Shown here: one piece after another, positions 50,703 to 59,329 of the stretch | Layout: every line of letters starts with the position of its first letter | Position numbering within the stretch: position 1 is the stretch's first letter | Source: Silanimonas sp. | GTDB taxonomy: Bacteria; Pseudomonadota; Gammaproteobacteria; Xanthomonadales; Xanthomonadaceae | NCBI RefSeq assembly: GCF_027531545.1 | Contig: NZ_JAPZSC010000010.1 | Span: 62,001-126,000 of the forward strand | DNA: 64,000 nt | Direction of reading: 5' to 3' | Program-made: the position numbers and the translations under genes | The notes under the pieces: generated by a model | What the model was told of the DNA's origin: nothing | Databases searched by the model: none | What the model saw: the letters and a program-made list of their open reading frames with translations, nothing else

Positions 50703-52112
50703 ATGCGCCTGCGTCCCCTCGCCCTTGCCCTGCTCGCCGCCGGCCTCGCCGTGCCGGCCAGCGCCGCCGACCTGTTGCAGGCCTACGAGTTGGCGCGCAA
50801 GAGCGACCCGCAGCTGGCCGCCGCGGAGGCGCGCGCCGCCGCCGCCCAGGCCGGTGTCTCGCAGTCCCGCGCTGCGCTGCTGCCGCAGGTGAACGGGCAG
50901 GCCAGCCTCAGCGACAACGTCGGCGACAGCACCTCGATCGGCTCGCAGCCCGACCCGAACCGCCCCGGCGAAGTGATCTTCGGCGAGGCCACGGGTAACT
51001 CCGACACCCGCACGCGCACCTACGGGATCAACGTGCGGCAGTCGATCTATGACCGCGCCGACTACACGCGCCTGAAGGCCGCCAGGGCCCAGGCCGCGCA
51101 GGCCGAAGCGCAGCGCGTCGCCGCCGAGCAGGCGCTCGGCGTGCGCGTGGCCCGCGCCTACTTCGACGTGCTGACGGCCATCGAATCGCTGGCTTCGGCC
51201 CGCGCGCAGGAAGCCGCGGCGAAGCGCCAGCTCGACCAGGCCGAGACGCGCCTCGAGGTCGGCCTCGCGCCGATCACCGACGTGCATGAGGCCCGCGCCA
51301 GCTACGACGGCGCCCGCGCCAACGCAATCAGCGCGGCAACGCGCCTCGACGACGCCCGCGAAGCGCTGGCCGAGATCACCGGTGAGCCGACGGGCTCGCT
51401 GATGGGCTTGGGCAGCGATTACCAGCCGAAGCTCGACGACACCGAGGGCCTGCAGGCTTGGGTGGACAAGGCGATGGCCGAGAACCCGGCGCTGCAGGCC
51501 GCGGCGCTCGCCCTCGACGCCGCCGAAGCCAACGTCTCGACCGCGCGCGCCGGCCACCTGCCGACGCTCGAGCTCTCCGGCGGCGTCAATGATTCGTCCA
51601 CGTGGGGCTCGCGCAGCAATGGTGCCTTCAGCTTCCCGGCGAACGGTGCGTCCGACGGCCACAACGTGGGCATCACCCTGACCGTGCCGATCTACAGCGG
51701 TGGCGCCGTGCATGCCGGCGTGCGCTCGGCCCTCGCCAACCGCGATGCGGTCGCCGAGCAGCTGGAGCAGGAGCGCCGTGGCGTCACCCGCCAGACCCGC
51801 AACGCCTACCGCTCGCTCGCGGCCGGTGCCGCCGAAGTCGAAGCCCGCCGCCTGGCGGTGGTTTCGGCCAAGGCCGCGCTGGAAGCCGGCGAAGCCGGTC
51901 TCGAAGTGGGCACCCGCACCGTCGTCGACGTGCTGCTGGCGCAGCAGACGCTGTTCGCCGCGCAGACGCAGTTCGCCCAGGCGCGCCACAACTTCCTGGT
52001 CAACGAGCTGTCGTTGAAGCAGGCCGCGGGCAACCTGTCACCGGACGATATCGAGGCGGTCAACCGCCTGCTCACCGCCGACGCCGAAGCGACGCTCGAC
52101 GCGACGAAGTAA
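50703..52112 (+). CDS. tolC: TolC-family outer-membrane channel
   Basis: Encodes 469 residues with a signal peptide ending ASAA (about 22). Two homologous halves with long Ala/Glu-rich coiled-coil stretches form the tunnel; DLLQAYELARKSDPQLAAAEARA starts the first and NPALQAAALALDAAEANV the second. Barrel strands include YGINVRQSIYD and VGITLTVPIYSGG. It is the export duct for RND pumps or type I secretion; the RND operon 3 kb upstream is a likely user. It follows pcm, the usual order in this group, and converges with waaA. Confidence 0.94.
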   Translation: MRLRPLALALLAAGLAVPASAADLLQAYELARKSDPQLAAAEARAAAAQAGVSQSRAALLPQVNGQASLSDNVGDSTSIGSQPDPNRPGEVIFGEATGNSDTRTRTYGINVRQSIYDRADYTRLKAARAQAAQAEAQRVAAEQALGVRVARAYFDVLTAIESLASARAQEAAAKRQLDQAETRLEVGLAPITDVHEARASYDGARANAISAATRLDDAREALAEITGEPTGSLMGLGSDYQPKLDDTEGLQAWVDKAMAENPALQAAALALDAAEANVSTARAGHLPTLELSGGVNDSSTWGSRSNGAFSFPANGASDGHNVGITLTVPIYSGGAVHAGVRSALANRDAVAEQLEQERRGVTRQTRNAYRSLAAGAAEVEARRLAVVSAKAALEAGEAGLEVGTRTVVDVLLAQQTLFAAQTQFAQARHNFLVNELSLKQAAGNLSPDDIEAVNRLLTADAEATLDATK

Positions 52113-52142
52113 TCGCGCCGCATCGAAGCAAGGTTCCATGGA

Positions 52143-52164
52143 GGCGGCCGCAAGGCCGCCTTCG
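52143..52164 (+). terminator. Hairpin between tolC and waaA
   Basis: GGCGGCC (52143-52149) and GGCCGCC (52154-52160) pair across a GCAA loop; TTCG follows. It lies 30 bases after the tolC stop and 10 before that of waaA. The T-run is too short to be sure. Confidence 0.5.
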
Positions 52165-52169
52165 TGCGT

Positions 52170-53474
52170 TCAGGGGCGCGGAAAGCCCGCCACGTCGTCG
52201 ATCACCGCCAGCGTGCGCTGCAGGGCGCCGCGCTCACGATCGATTCGCTGCCGGCCCGCGCGACCGCGGGCCCGCGCCTTCTCCGGATGCTCGACCAGCC
52301 ACTGGACGGCCGCAGCGAGCTGCGCCGCATCGCCGACGATCTCCAGCGCGCCCACGTCCTTCAACAGGGCGGTGATCTCGGCGAAGTTGAAGGTGTGGGG
52401 GCCACTCAACACCGGCACGCCCAGCGCCGCGGGTTCGAGCAGGTTGTGGCCGCCGATGTCGCAGAGGCTGCCGCCGACGAAGGCGACATCGCCGGCCGCG
52501 AGGAAACCCGGCAGTTCGCCGAGGCTGTCGATCAGGAAGACCGCGCATCGGGCGTCCGGGGCGCGCTCGACGCTGCGCCGGCGCAGGTCGAGCCCGGCGC
52601 CGCGCACGCGGTTCGCCACGGCGTCGAAGCGCTCGGGGTGCCGGGGCGCCCACAGCAGCAACGCGTCCGGATGTGCTTCGCGGAGACGCTGGTGGGCGTC
52701 GAGCACCGCCGCCTCTTCGTCGGCGTGGGTGCTGGCCGCCACCCAGATGGGGCGCCCACCTCCGGCCTTGCGCCAACCGACCGCTTCGTCGAGCGAGGCC
52801 CTCGGCAGGGGCTGGTCGAACTTCAGGTTGCCGGTCACTTCGATCCGCGCACCATCGCCGGCCAGCACGCGGAAGCGCGCGGCGTCGGCCTCCGACTGCG
52901 CGGCGACGCGGCGAACGCCGGACAACGCGAGCCGGATCAGCGGGCCCATCCAGCGATAGCCGCGCAGGGAGCGCTCCGACAGGCGCGCGTTGGCGATCAC
53001 CACCGGCACCTCGGCCCGCGCACAGGCGACGAACAGGTTGGGCCAGAGTTCGGTCTCGATGACGACGGCGAGCGCGGGGCGCACCCGATCGAGGAAGCGA
53101 CGCACCATGCCGCGCAGGTCGTAGGGCAGGTAGACGTGGTGCACGTCGTCGCCCCACAGCGAGCGCACGCGCGCCGAGCCGGTGGGCGTGATCGTCGTGA
53201 TGAGCAGCGGGCGGCCGGGATGCCGCTCGCGGAGCGCGTTGATGAGGGGAATCGCCGCGTTCACCTCGCCGACCGAGACCGCGTGCACCCACAGGGCGCC
53301 CGGCGGCAGGTCGGGCAGCGCGTCGAGCTGCGCGTAGCGCTCGCTCCAGCGCAGCAGGTACTCGCGCTGGCGCAGACCCCGCCACACGAGGTGGTAGAGC
53401 GTGACCGGCACCAGCAGCCACAGCAGGGCGGAATAGAACGCCAGCAGCAGGCGCCGGCCAAGGCTCATGGACAT
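52170..53474 (-). CDS. waaA: 3-deoxy-D-manno-octulosonic acid (Kdo) transferase
   Basis: Encodes 434 residues, GT30. It adds Kdo to lipid IVA in lipopolysaccharide synthesis at the inner membrane. The N-terminal membrane anchor (about 9-31) is followed by LWVHAVSVGEVNAA, whose Glu70 is the expected general base, then TTITPTGSARV and the C-terminal domain with WVAASTHADEEAAVLDAH and FVGGSLCDIGGHNLLEPAA. Start codons ATG 53474 and 53468 are both possible. It is divergent from an acyltransferase gene with 38 bases between starts. Confidence 0.95.
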   Translation of the reverse strand: MSMSLGRRLLLAFYSALLWLLVPVTLYHLVWRGLRQREYLLRWSERYAQLDALPDLPPGALWVHAVSVGEVNAAIPLINALRERHPGRPLLITTITPTGSARVRSLWGDDVHHVYLPYDLRGMVRRFLDRVRPALAVVIETELWPNLFVACARAEVPVVIANARLSERSLRGYRWMGPLIRLALSGVRRVAAQSEADAARFRVLAGDGARIEVTGNLKFDQPLPRASLDEAVGWRKAGGGRPIWVAASTHADEEAAVLDAHQRLREAHPDALLLWAPRHPERFDAVANRVRGAGLDLRRRSVERAPDARCAVFLIDSLGELPGFLAAGDVAFVGGSLCDIGGHNLLEPAALGVPVLSGPHTFNFAEITALLKDVGALEIVGDAAQLAAAVQWLVEHPEKARARGRAGRQRIDRERGALQRTLAVIDDVAGFPRP

Positions 53475-53500
53475 GCGCGGAAGGGTAGCAGGGGCGCGCT

Positions 53501-53506
53501 TACAAT
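53501..53506 (+). promoter_or_regulatory. -10 element of the acyltransferase gene
   Basis: TACAAT fits TATAAT at five of six bases and ends 6 bases before ATG 53513, so transcription would start at or next to the start codon. No ribosome site lies between. A recognisable -35 is lacking. Confidence 0.5.
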
Positions 53507-53512
53507 CTGCGC

Positions 53513-54451
53513 ATGAGTGATCCCGCCCCTTCCCCGCCGACACCCCGGACGCTGCGCCTCGGGCATCCGCGCCACTGGGGCCCGTGGCTGGGCGTCGCGC
53601 TCGGCTGGTGCGCGGCACGAACCCCGACGTGGTTCCAACGCCGCGTGGGCCGCGCGCTCGGCCCCGTGCTGTGGCGCCTCCTGCCGGCGCGCCGGCGCGT
53701 GGTCGAAGCCAATCTCGCCCTGTGTTTCCCCGGCCTCGATGCCGCCGCGCGGGAAGCGCTGGCGCGCGAGAACCTCGCGCAGACCGGCCTCGGCCTGTTC
53801 GAATTCCTGCGCGCGTGGTGGGGCCGCGTTTCGGAGGGCTCGCCGCGCTACACCGTCGAAGGCCTCGAGCACCTCGAGGCGCTGCGCGCGCAGGGCCGCG
53901 GCGTGCTGCTGGTCTCGGCGCACTTCGTGCACCTCGAACTGTGCGCACGCCTGCTCTGCCGGCACGTGCCGGTAGCGGGCATGTACCGGCCGCACGGCGA
54001 CGCGGCGATGGAGTGGGCGGTGAAGGCCGGCCGCCTGCGCTACGCCTGCGCGATGTTCGCGCGCGACGAACTGCGCCCGGCGCTGAAGCACCTGAAGGGC
54101 GGCGGCATCCTGTGGTTCGCCCCCGACCAGGAAAGCCGCCGCGGCGACAGCGTGTTCGTGCCCTTCTTCGGCCGGCCGGCCTGGAGCCTCACCTCGACGC
54201 ATCAGCTCGCGCGACTCTCGGGCGCGGCCGTTTGCCCGTTCTTCCACGAGCGCCTCGCCGACGGCAGTTACCGCTTGGAAGTGCAGGCGCCGCTGGCCGA
54301 TTTCCCGTCGAAGGACGCCACCGTGGACACCGCGCGGGTAATGGCGGCCCTCGAGGCGATGATCCGCCGCGCGCCCTCGCAATACCTGTGGCTGCACCAG
54401 CGCTTCAAGACCCAGCCCGAAGGCGACCGCGGCGACGCCTACCGCGCGTAG
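53513..54451 (+). CDS. Lysophospholipid acyltransferase family (lipid A, LpxL-like), first copy
   Basis: Encodes 312 residues. The HX4E catalytic motif is in SAHFVHLE; the later PDQESRRGDSVFVPFFGRPA and SQYLWLHQRFKTQP are LpxL/LpxM hallmarks. There is a hydrophobic N-terminal segment for membrane contact. It should add a secondary acyl chain to Kdo-lipid A. It is divergent from waaA, and its last 13 bases overlap the end of a paralogue on the other strand. The gene may be leaderless. Confidence 0.9.
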   Translation: MSDPAPSPPTPRTLRLGHPRHWGPWLGVALGWCAARTPTWFQRRVGRALGPVLWRLLPARRRVVEANLALCFPGLDAAAREALARENLAQTGLGLFEFLRAWWGRVSEGSPRYTVEGLEHLEALRAQGRGVLLVSAHFVHLELCARLLCRHVPVAGMYRPHGDAAMEWAVKAGRLRYACAMFARDELRPALKHLKGGGILWFAPDQESRRGDSVFVPFFGRPAWSLTSTHQLARLSGAAVCPFFHERLADGSYRLEVQAPLADFPSKDATVDTARVMAALEAMIRRAPSQYLWLHQRFKTQPEGDRGDAYRA

Positions 54452-55335
54452 GGCGAGCCCTCGCCCGGTGGACGCGTCTTGAAGCGGCGATGCACCCACA
54501 GGTACTGGTCCGGAGCCTCGCGAACCGCCGCTTCCAGCACCGCCATGTACTGCGCCGCGAAGCCCACCGGATCGTCGAGGTGGGCGTCGAGGCCGGGGTC
54601 GGCGATGCGCACGCGGTAGCGGCCGTCGGGGCCACGCACCATCGACAGGAAACGCACGACGGCGCGCCCGGCGCGCGCCAGCTGCGGCGTACCCACGAAG
54701 GTGGCGGCCGGCACGCCGAAGAACGGCACGAAGGCGTGGCCCTCGCGGAAATCCTGGTCGGCGGAGTACACCAGCCGCCCGCCGCTGCGCAGATGCCGAG
54801 CCATGCCGCGGGCGTCGAACTTCCCCACCGTCGGGCCGAGGCGCCGGATGCGCGCCGCGTCGAGCAGGCGCTCGAGGCAAGGATGGCGGTGGTAGCGCCG
54901 CACCACGCCGCCCACCGGAGCGCCCAAGGCTTCGGCGACGAAGCGCGTGGCGAGCTCGGTGTGCATCAGGTGGCCGGTGAGGAGCAGCACGCCCTGCCCC
55001 TTCGCGGCCGCGTCGAGCAGCGACTGCAGGCCCTCGACGTCCGCCAAGCCCGCCAATGTGGGCGACGGCGCGAACCACGCCCGCAGCAGTTCGAGCAGGG
55101 CCACGGCGAGGGAGCGCTGGTGGTCATGCAAACGCTGTTCGCGTTCGGCGACGGACTCGGCGGCGAAGCACAGCGCGAGGTTCACCCGAGCCACATGCCA
55201 GCGCCTGCGGAGCAGCGGGCGCAGCAGCACGCCGAGCGCCGTGCCAAGGGCCAGCGTGGCGCGCTGCGGCAGACGGGCGAGGAGGGCGGCGGCGGCACCG
55301 ATCGCGCGCCAGCCGAAGCAGCGCGGCGTGCTCAT
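54439..55335 (-). CDS. Lysophospholipid acyltransferase family (lipid A, LpxL-like), second copy
   Basis: Encodes 298 residues, paralogue of the previous gene. HX4E is in TGHLMHTE; SADQDFREGHAFVPFFGVPA and DQYLWVHRRFKTRP match. The two could acylate different positions, as LpxL and LpxM do; which one does which is not known. ATG 55335 overlaps the stop of the O-antigen-ligase-like gene by ATGA. Its last 13 bases overlap the end of the convergent paralogue. Confidence 0.9.
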   Translation of the reverse strand: MSTPRCFGWRAIGAAAALLARLPQRATLALGTALGVLLRPLLRRRWHVARVNLALCFAAESVAEREQRLHDHQRSLAVALLELLRAWFAPSPTLAGLADVEGLQSLLDAAAKGQGVLLLTGHLMHTELATRFVAEALGAPVGGVVRRYHRHPCLERLLDAARIRRLGPTVGKFDARGMARHLRSGGRLVYSADQDFREGHAFVPFFGVPAATFVGTPQLARAGRAVVRFLSMVRGPDGRYRVRIADPGLDAHLDDPVGFAAQYMAVLEAAVREAPDQYLWVHRRFKTRPPGEGSPYAR

Positions 55336-56576
55336 GCCGTGGCGGTGTCGCCCGGCTCGCGACGCATCAGCGCACCGGCGTAGAGCGCGGCGAGCAGCAG
55401 GGTGACGCCGCCCCAGAAGGTCGAATAGAACGCGAGGTGCGTGTTCAGCGGGAAGACCGTGACCAGCAGCGCGAGTGCGGGTGCCGACGCGCGCTCGCGC
55501 ACCGCGGGCGCGGCGAAACGCCAGGCGCGCAGGGCGATCGCCACGGCCGCCAACCACAGCATCAGGCCGACGATGCCGGTTTCCGCCAGCACTTCGAGCA
55601 CGATCTGATGGGCATGGAAGGCGCCGGCGCGGCCCCATTCCACGAACTGGTCGTCGGGTGCCGCATACGCCTTGTAGGCACGCTGGAAGTTGTCGGTGCC
55701 GACGCCGGTGAGCGGGTGGTCGAGGATGATCCGCGCCGTGGTCCGCCACAGCACCAGCCGCCCGGAGAGCGCGAAATCGACGCCCTCCTCCTTCATCTCC
55801 AGCGCTTCGAGCGTGCGCTCGACGCGCGGCCCGAGGAAATCGCTGGTGCTGGCGACAACCACGGTCAGCAGGCCGCCGGCCAGCAGGCCGATGCCCGTGC
55901 GCTTCCAGCCCCAATGGCGCAGGCCGGTGACGGCGAGCGCGAGCGCGAAGCTGATCCAGGCTGCGCGGGCGCCGGCGAGCAGGATCACCACGCCGAGCGC
56001 GCCGGCCACTAGCAGCCACGGCAGCACGCCGCGCTTCGCTGCAGGGAACAGGGCGAAGGGCGAGAGCGTCGCCAGCACGAGACCGAGTTTCAGGTTGTCG
56101 GCGCCGAAGATGCCGGAGAGACGGTCCGCCACGGCCGGTCCGCCGACGCTGTAGCCGGTGGCCGCCTGCAGCAGGCCGTCGAGGGTCCACACGGCCACCA
56201 GTGCGGCCAGCCCGACACCGACGAGGCGTGCGCCTCGGGCGGTGGAGACCGCCATCGCCGCCAGCCAAAGGAAGGGCAGATAACGCAGGTCCTTCACCGC
56301 TTCGATGGCGGTGTTCGCGGGGTCGAGCGCCAGCGGAATCGACAGCACCTGCGGCAGCCAATAGCCGCAGAACAGGATGCTCGTCAGGGCCCAGGCCTCG
56401 TGGCTCAGCACGCGCAGTGCCCCGCGGAAGCGCACCGCCCACATCAGGCCGAAGCCGAGCAGCGCGCCGAGCGAGAGCACGGCTTCGGCGACGCCGCGCC
56501 ACGGCCAGCAGGCGACCTGCAGCAGCACCCACCAGGGTGCCAACCGGGCGAGTCGATCAACCAGCGTGTCGTGCAT
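55332..56576 (-). CDS. O-antigen ligase / Wzy-like polysaccharide protein
   Basis: Encodes 414 residues with 10-12 membrane segments. The Wzy_C motif is seen in SGRLVLWRTTARIILDHPLT followed by GVGTDNF, and FHAHQIVLEVLAETGIVGL carries the conserved His. This family joins O-antigen to lipid A-core (WaaL) or polymerises repeats. The N-terminus MHDTLVDRLARLAPWWV was chosen because its ATG 56576 fits a family start; its gene overlaps the glycosyltransferase gene by 20 bases. It is part of a minus-strand envelope operon ending with the acyltransferase. Confidence 0.85.
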   Translation of the reverse strand: MHDTLVDRLARLAPWWVLLQVACWPWRGVAEAVLSLGALLGFGLMWAVRFRGALRVLSHEAWALTSILFCGYWLPQVLSIPLALDPANTAIEAVKDLRYLPFLWLAAMAVSTARGARLVGVGLAALVAVWTLDGLLQAATGYSVGGPAVADRLSGIFGADNLKLGLVLATLSPFALFPAAKRGVLPWLLVAGALGVVILLAGARAAWISFALALAVTGLRHWGWKRTGIGLLAGGLLTVVVASTSDFLGPRVERTLEALEMKEEGVDFALSGRLVLWRTTARIILDHPLTGVGTDNFQRAYKAYAAPDDQFVEWGRAGAFHAHQIVLEVLAETGIVGLMLWLAAVAIALRAWRFAAPAVRERASAPALALLVTVFPLNTHLAFYSTFWGGVTLLLAALYAGALMRREPGDTATA

Positions 56577-57657
56577 ACGTCTCGAGGGTGGCTTGCTGCA
56601 TCGCCGCCAGAGTGTAGGGAATGTGGGCCGGCGCGGCCGGTGGGGCCTCGAGCAGGGCCCGCGCCCGACGCAGCAGTGCGGCCGCGTCGCCCAACGGCAC
56701 GGCGCCGTCCGGCTGCAGCGCCGCGAGCTGCTCGCCCACGCCGCCATGGTCCCAGCCGAGCACGGGCACGCCGACCGACAGGGCCTCGATGACCGTGCGC
56801 CCGAAGGCCTCCGGCTTGCGCGAGAGCTGCAGCACGAGATCGCTAGCGGCGTAGGCGCGGACGACCTCGCTGCGCGGCGGCGACAACCTAAGTGCCGATT
56901 CGACGCCTCGCGCGGCCGCGAGGTCACGGAGTTCGGCGACGTAGGCCTCGCGCCCCGGCTCGTCGGTGCCGAGCAGCCAAAGGGCCGCCGGCACGCCCTG
57001 CGCGCGCAGATCGGCCAGCAAGGCGATGGCGTCGGCATGGCCCTTGAGCCGCGTGCCGCGCCCGGGCATCAGCAGCAGGCGGGTGTCGTCGGGCAGCGCG
57101 AGTTCGGCGAGCACGGCCGCGCGCGCGGATGGGTCGGGCCGCGCATGCCGCGGGAATGCCGCGGGATCGACCCCACGCGGGATCACCACGAGGCGCGGCT
57201 CGGCCGCGGGCCAGTGATGCCGCACGTAGTCGCGCACCGTGTCCGACACGCAGATCACCGCGTCGCCGCGCGCCATCACCCCGCTGTAGTGCCCTGGCGA
57301 ATTCAGCCCATGCACCGTGGTGATGAAGCGGGGCCGCGGCGACAGGCCACGCAAGGCCCCCAGGCCCACCCAGGCGGGCAGCCGCGAGCGGGCATGGACG
57401 ATGTCGGGCTTCAGCGCCTGCAAAAGGCGGCGCAGCGCGAACACCTGGAAAGGCGTGGCCAGCGATTTCGCACCGATCGGCAGGGCGTGGTGCGTGCTGC
57501 CGCCGGCTTCCAGCGCCGGCACCAGCCGGCCGCCAGCGGAGACCACGTGCGAGGCATGCCCGGCGGCGACGAGGGCCGCGGCGATCTCGAGGGTGGAGCG
57601 TTCAACGCCGCCCGCGTTCAGGGCCGGCAGCAGCTGGACGACGGTGAGGCGGCGCAA
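56557..57657 (-). CDS. Glycosyltransferase, GT4 type
   Basis: Encodes 366 residues. N-terminal GGVERSTLEIAAAL is the donor-side loop; the C-terminal half has LMPGRGTRLKGHADAI and the EX7E motif in EAFGRTVIEALSVGVPV. It likely adds a hexose during lipopolysaccharide core or O-antigen synthesis. The start is TTG 57657, 16 bases after the previous gene's stop; there is no better in-frame start nearby. The last 20 bases overlap the ligase-like gene. Confidence 0.87.
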   Translation of the reverse strand: MRRLTVVQLLPALNAGGVERSTLEIAAALVAAGHASHVVSAGGRLVPALEAGGSTHHALPIGAKSLATPFQVFALRRLLQALKPDIVHARSRLPAWVGLGALRGLSPRPRFITTVHGLNSPGHYSGVMARGDAVICVSDTVRDYVRHHWPAAEPRLVVIPRGVDPAAFPRHARPDPSARAAVLAELALPDDTRLLLMPGRGTRLKGHADAIALLADLRAQGVPAALWLLGTDEPGREAYVAELRDLAAARGVESALRLSPPRSEVVRAYAASDLVLQLSRKPEAFGRTVIEALSVGVPVLGWDHGGVGEQLAALQPDGAVPLGDAAALLRRARALLEAPPAAPAHIPYTLAAMQQATLETYARHAG

Positions 57658-57673
57658 GGCCGGGCCCGCGGCG

Positions 57674-57877
57674 TCAGTCGGCGAGGACGTACTTCGCGCC
57701 GCAGTACGGGCAGATCGACGTGCCGCCTTCGTTCTCGATCGGCAGGTAGACGCGCGGATGCGAATTCCACAGCTTCATCTCGGGCGTGGGGCAGGAGAGC
57801 GGCAGGTCGGCGCGCTTCACGGAATAGACGCGTTCGGTGTTGGCGGCCTTCTGGGCGGTGGCGTCGGTGCGGAGCAT
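57674..57877 (-). CDS. Small zinc-finger protein (zf-CHCC)
   Basis: Encodes 67 residues. Cys29, His40, Cys56 and Cys59 (CPYCGAKY) give the CHCC zinc site of the family that includes the mitochondrial NDUFS6 subunit. In bacteria it often lies beside ilvE or lipopolysaccharide genes; its role is unknown. It starts the minus-strand envelope gene group, 16 bases ahead of the glycosyltransferase. Confidence 0.88.
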   Translation of the reverse strand: MLRTDATAQKAANTERVYSVKRADLPLSCPTPEMKLWNSHPRVYLPIENEGGTSICPYCGAKYVLAD

Positions 57878-57939
57878 GGGCGCGGGCTCGAACGGCGAAG
57901 GCGCGCATTCTAGCCCGGCGCGGACCCGGCCGCCCGCCC

Positions 57940-58623
57940 TCAGGCCGGAAGCTCGACCACCAGCAGGTCGGCCCCGAACGACGACACCAGCGCGAACCCC
58001 GCTTCGTCGGCCACGCCCAACCCGTCGCCCGCGCGGAGGAACTGCCCGCGATACGCCAGTTCACCGCCGATCACCTCGACCCAGCACGCCGAACCGCGCG
58101 TGGCCGGCACGGCGAACATCGCGCCGGGGACGATCGATTCGCGCCGCACCGTAGCCCCGGCGCCCCAGGGCAGCAGCGCGTCGCCGGGCGCCGCGATGCG
58201 CGATTCGCCCACGGCCGGGGTGGCCACGGCCTGCGCCGGCGCGGCATTGCTGTGCGTGGGCTGCACCCACAGCTGCAGCAGTCGGAGCGTCGCGGCCGGG
58301 TCGAGGTTCTGTTCGACGGCATCCACGCCGGCGCCCGCGCCGAGGCGATGCCACTGCCCGGCCGCCACCGGGCCGGAATCCCCGGCCTGCGACTGCACGC
58401 GGTAGGTGCCGGCGAGCACGAGGGTGAGCACTTCCATGTTGGCGCGTCGCGCCGCGGGCAGTCGCGTGCCCGGAGCGAGCTCGACGCGATTCAGCACGCG
58501 CAGCGCATGGAAGCCGAGCCACTCGCGATCGAAGGCGCTGCCGTGGCTGAAGGCGGCGGTGCCGGCAACACCGGGATCGACGAGGCGACCGCGCTCGGCG
58601 GCAGGACGGAAGACGATGGGCAT
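57940..58623 (-). CDS. Pirin-like bicupin protein (YhaK type)
   Basis: Encodes 227 residues. The pirin N-terminal cupin is visible: FDREWLGFHALRVLNRVELAPG, the MEVLTLVLAGTYRVQ strand, VAAGQWHRLGAGAGV and LRLLQLWVQPT. The canonical HxH metal ligands are partly changed (no clear PHPH), as in YhaK-like members, so quercetinase activity is doubtful. It is separated from the zinc-finger gene by 62 bases and faces no terminator of its own. Confidence 0.75.
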   Translation of the reverse strand: MPIVFRPAAERGRLVDPGVAGTAAFSHGSAFDREWLGFHALRVLNRVELAPGTRLPAARRANMEVLTLVLAGTYRVQSQAGDSGPVAAGQWHRLGAGAGVDAVEQNLDPAATLRLLQLWVQPTHSNAAPAQAVATPAVGESRIAAPGDALLPWGAGATVRRESIVPGAMFAVPATRGSACWVEVIGGELAYRGQFLRAGDGLGVADEAGFALVSSFGADLLVVELPA

Positions 58624-58643
58624 GCGCGGATTGTGCCGCAGAA

Positions 58644-58670
58644 ACGACGACGGGCCCGAAGGCCCGTCGT
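58644..58670 (-). terminator. Terminator after yceI-like gene
   Basis: A perfect 10-bp stem ACGACGGGCC/GGCCCGTCGT (58647-58656 with 58661-58670) with a tetraloop; on the minus strand CGTTTC follows. It lies 21 bases after the YceI stop. The stem is strong but the T-run is short. Confidence 0.6.
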
Positions 58671-58691
58671 GCGCGCGGAACCCGCCGGGGC

Positions 58692-59276
58692 TTACTGCGC
58701 CGGCAGCTCGCGGTTGAACTCGGTCTCGATGCGGATCTTCACTTCCGCGCCGACCGCCGGGGCGTACTTGTCGAAGCCCCACTGCGTGCGATCGATCGTG
58801 GTGGTGGCCGAGAAGCCGGCAACCTCGATCGTCGGGCGGAAGGGGTGCGGCGCGATCTTGTTGAGCTTGACGTCGAGCACGACCGGGCGGGTCTGGCCGA
58901 GCATCGTGAAGTCGCCCGTAACCTTCAGTGCACCGTTGCCGGCGTCTTCGACCTTGGTGCTCTTGAAGGTCATGGTCGGGTGGGCGGTGACGTTGAAGAA
59001 ATCCGCCGAGCGCAGGTGCTCGTCGAAATCGGCCTGGTCGGTGTCGATGCTGTTGGTGTCGATGGTCACTTCGATCGACGAGTTCGCGAGGTTGGCGCGA
59101 TCGAGGTTCAGCGTGCCGTCGTACTTGGTGAACTCGCCGAAGGTCTGCGAGAAGCCGAGGTGGTTGATCTCGAAGCCGACGTAGGTGTGGCCGGCGTCGA
59201 ACTTGAAGGCATCGGCGGCGAAGGCGGGGGCGGCGAAGGCGGCGGCCAGCGCGGCGGCGAACAGGGTCTTCTTCAT
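58692..59276 (-). CDS. YceI-family periplasmic protein
   Basis: Encodes 194 residues with a signal peptide ending PAFA (20). The lipocalin-like YceI fold shows FDAGHTYVGFEINHLGFSQT, the FGEFTKYDGTLNLD strand, SIEVTIDTNSIDTD, HLRSADFFNVTAHPTMTF and TRPVVLDVKLNKI. Such proteins bind isoprenoid or lipid ligands in the periplasm. ATG 59276 was chosen for its signal peptide. It is 53 bases downstream of the nitroreductase gene on the same strand. Confidence 0.93.
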   Translation of the reverse strand: MKKTLFAAALAAAFAAPAFAADAFKFDAGHTYVGFEINHLGFSQTFGEFTKYDGTLNLDRANLANSSIEVTIDTNSIDTDQADFDEHLRSADFFNVTAHPTMTFKSTKVEDAGNGALKVTGDFTMLGQTRPVVLDVKLNKIAPHPFRPTIEVAGFSATTTIDRTQWGFDKYAPAVGAEVKIRIETEFNRELPAQ

Positions 59277-59329
59277 GGGGTGCTCCGGGTGGGCAAGCCG
59301 CGGCGGGCGCCGCGGCGGAAGGGTGGGTC

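Noticed and set aside
56572..56581. GTGCATACGT, like half of the glucan operator
   Set aside because: No second half, and it lies at the start of the ligase-like gene inside the end of the glycosyltransferase gene.
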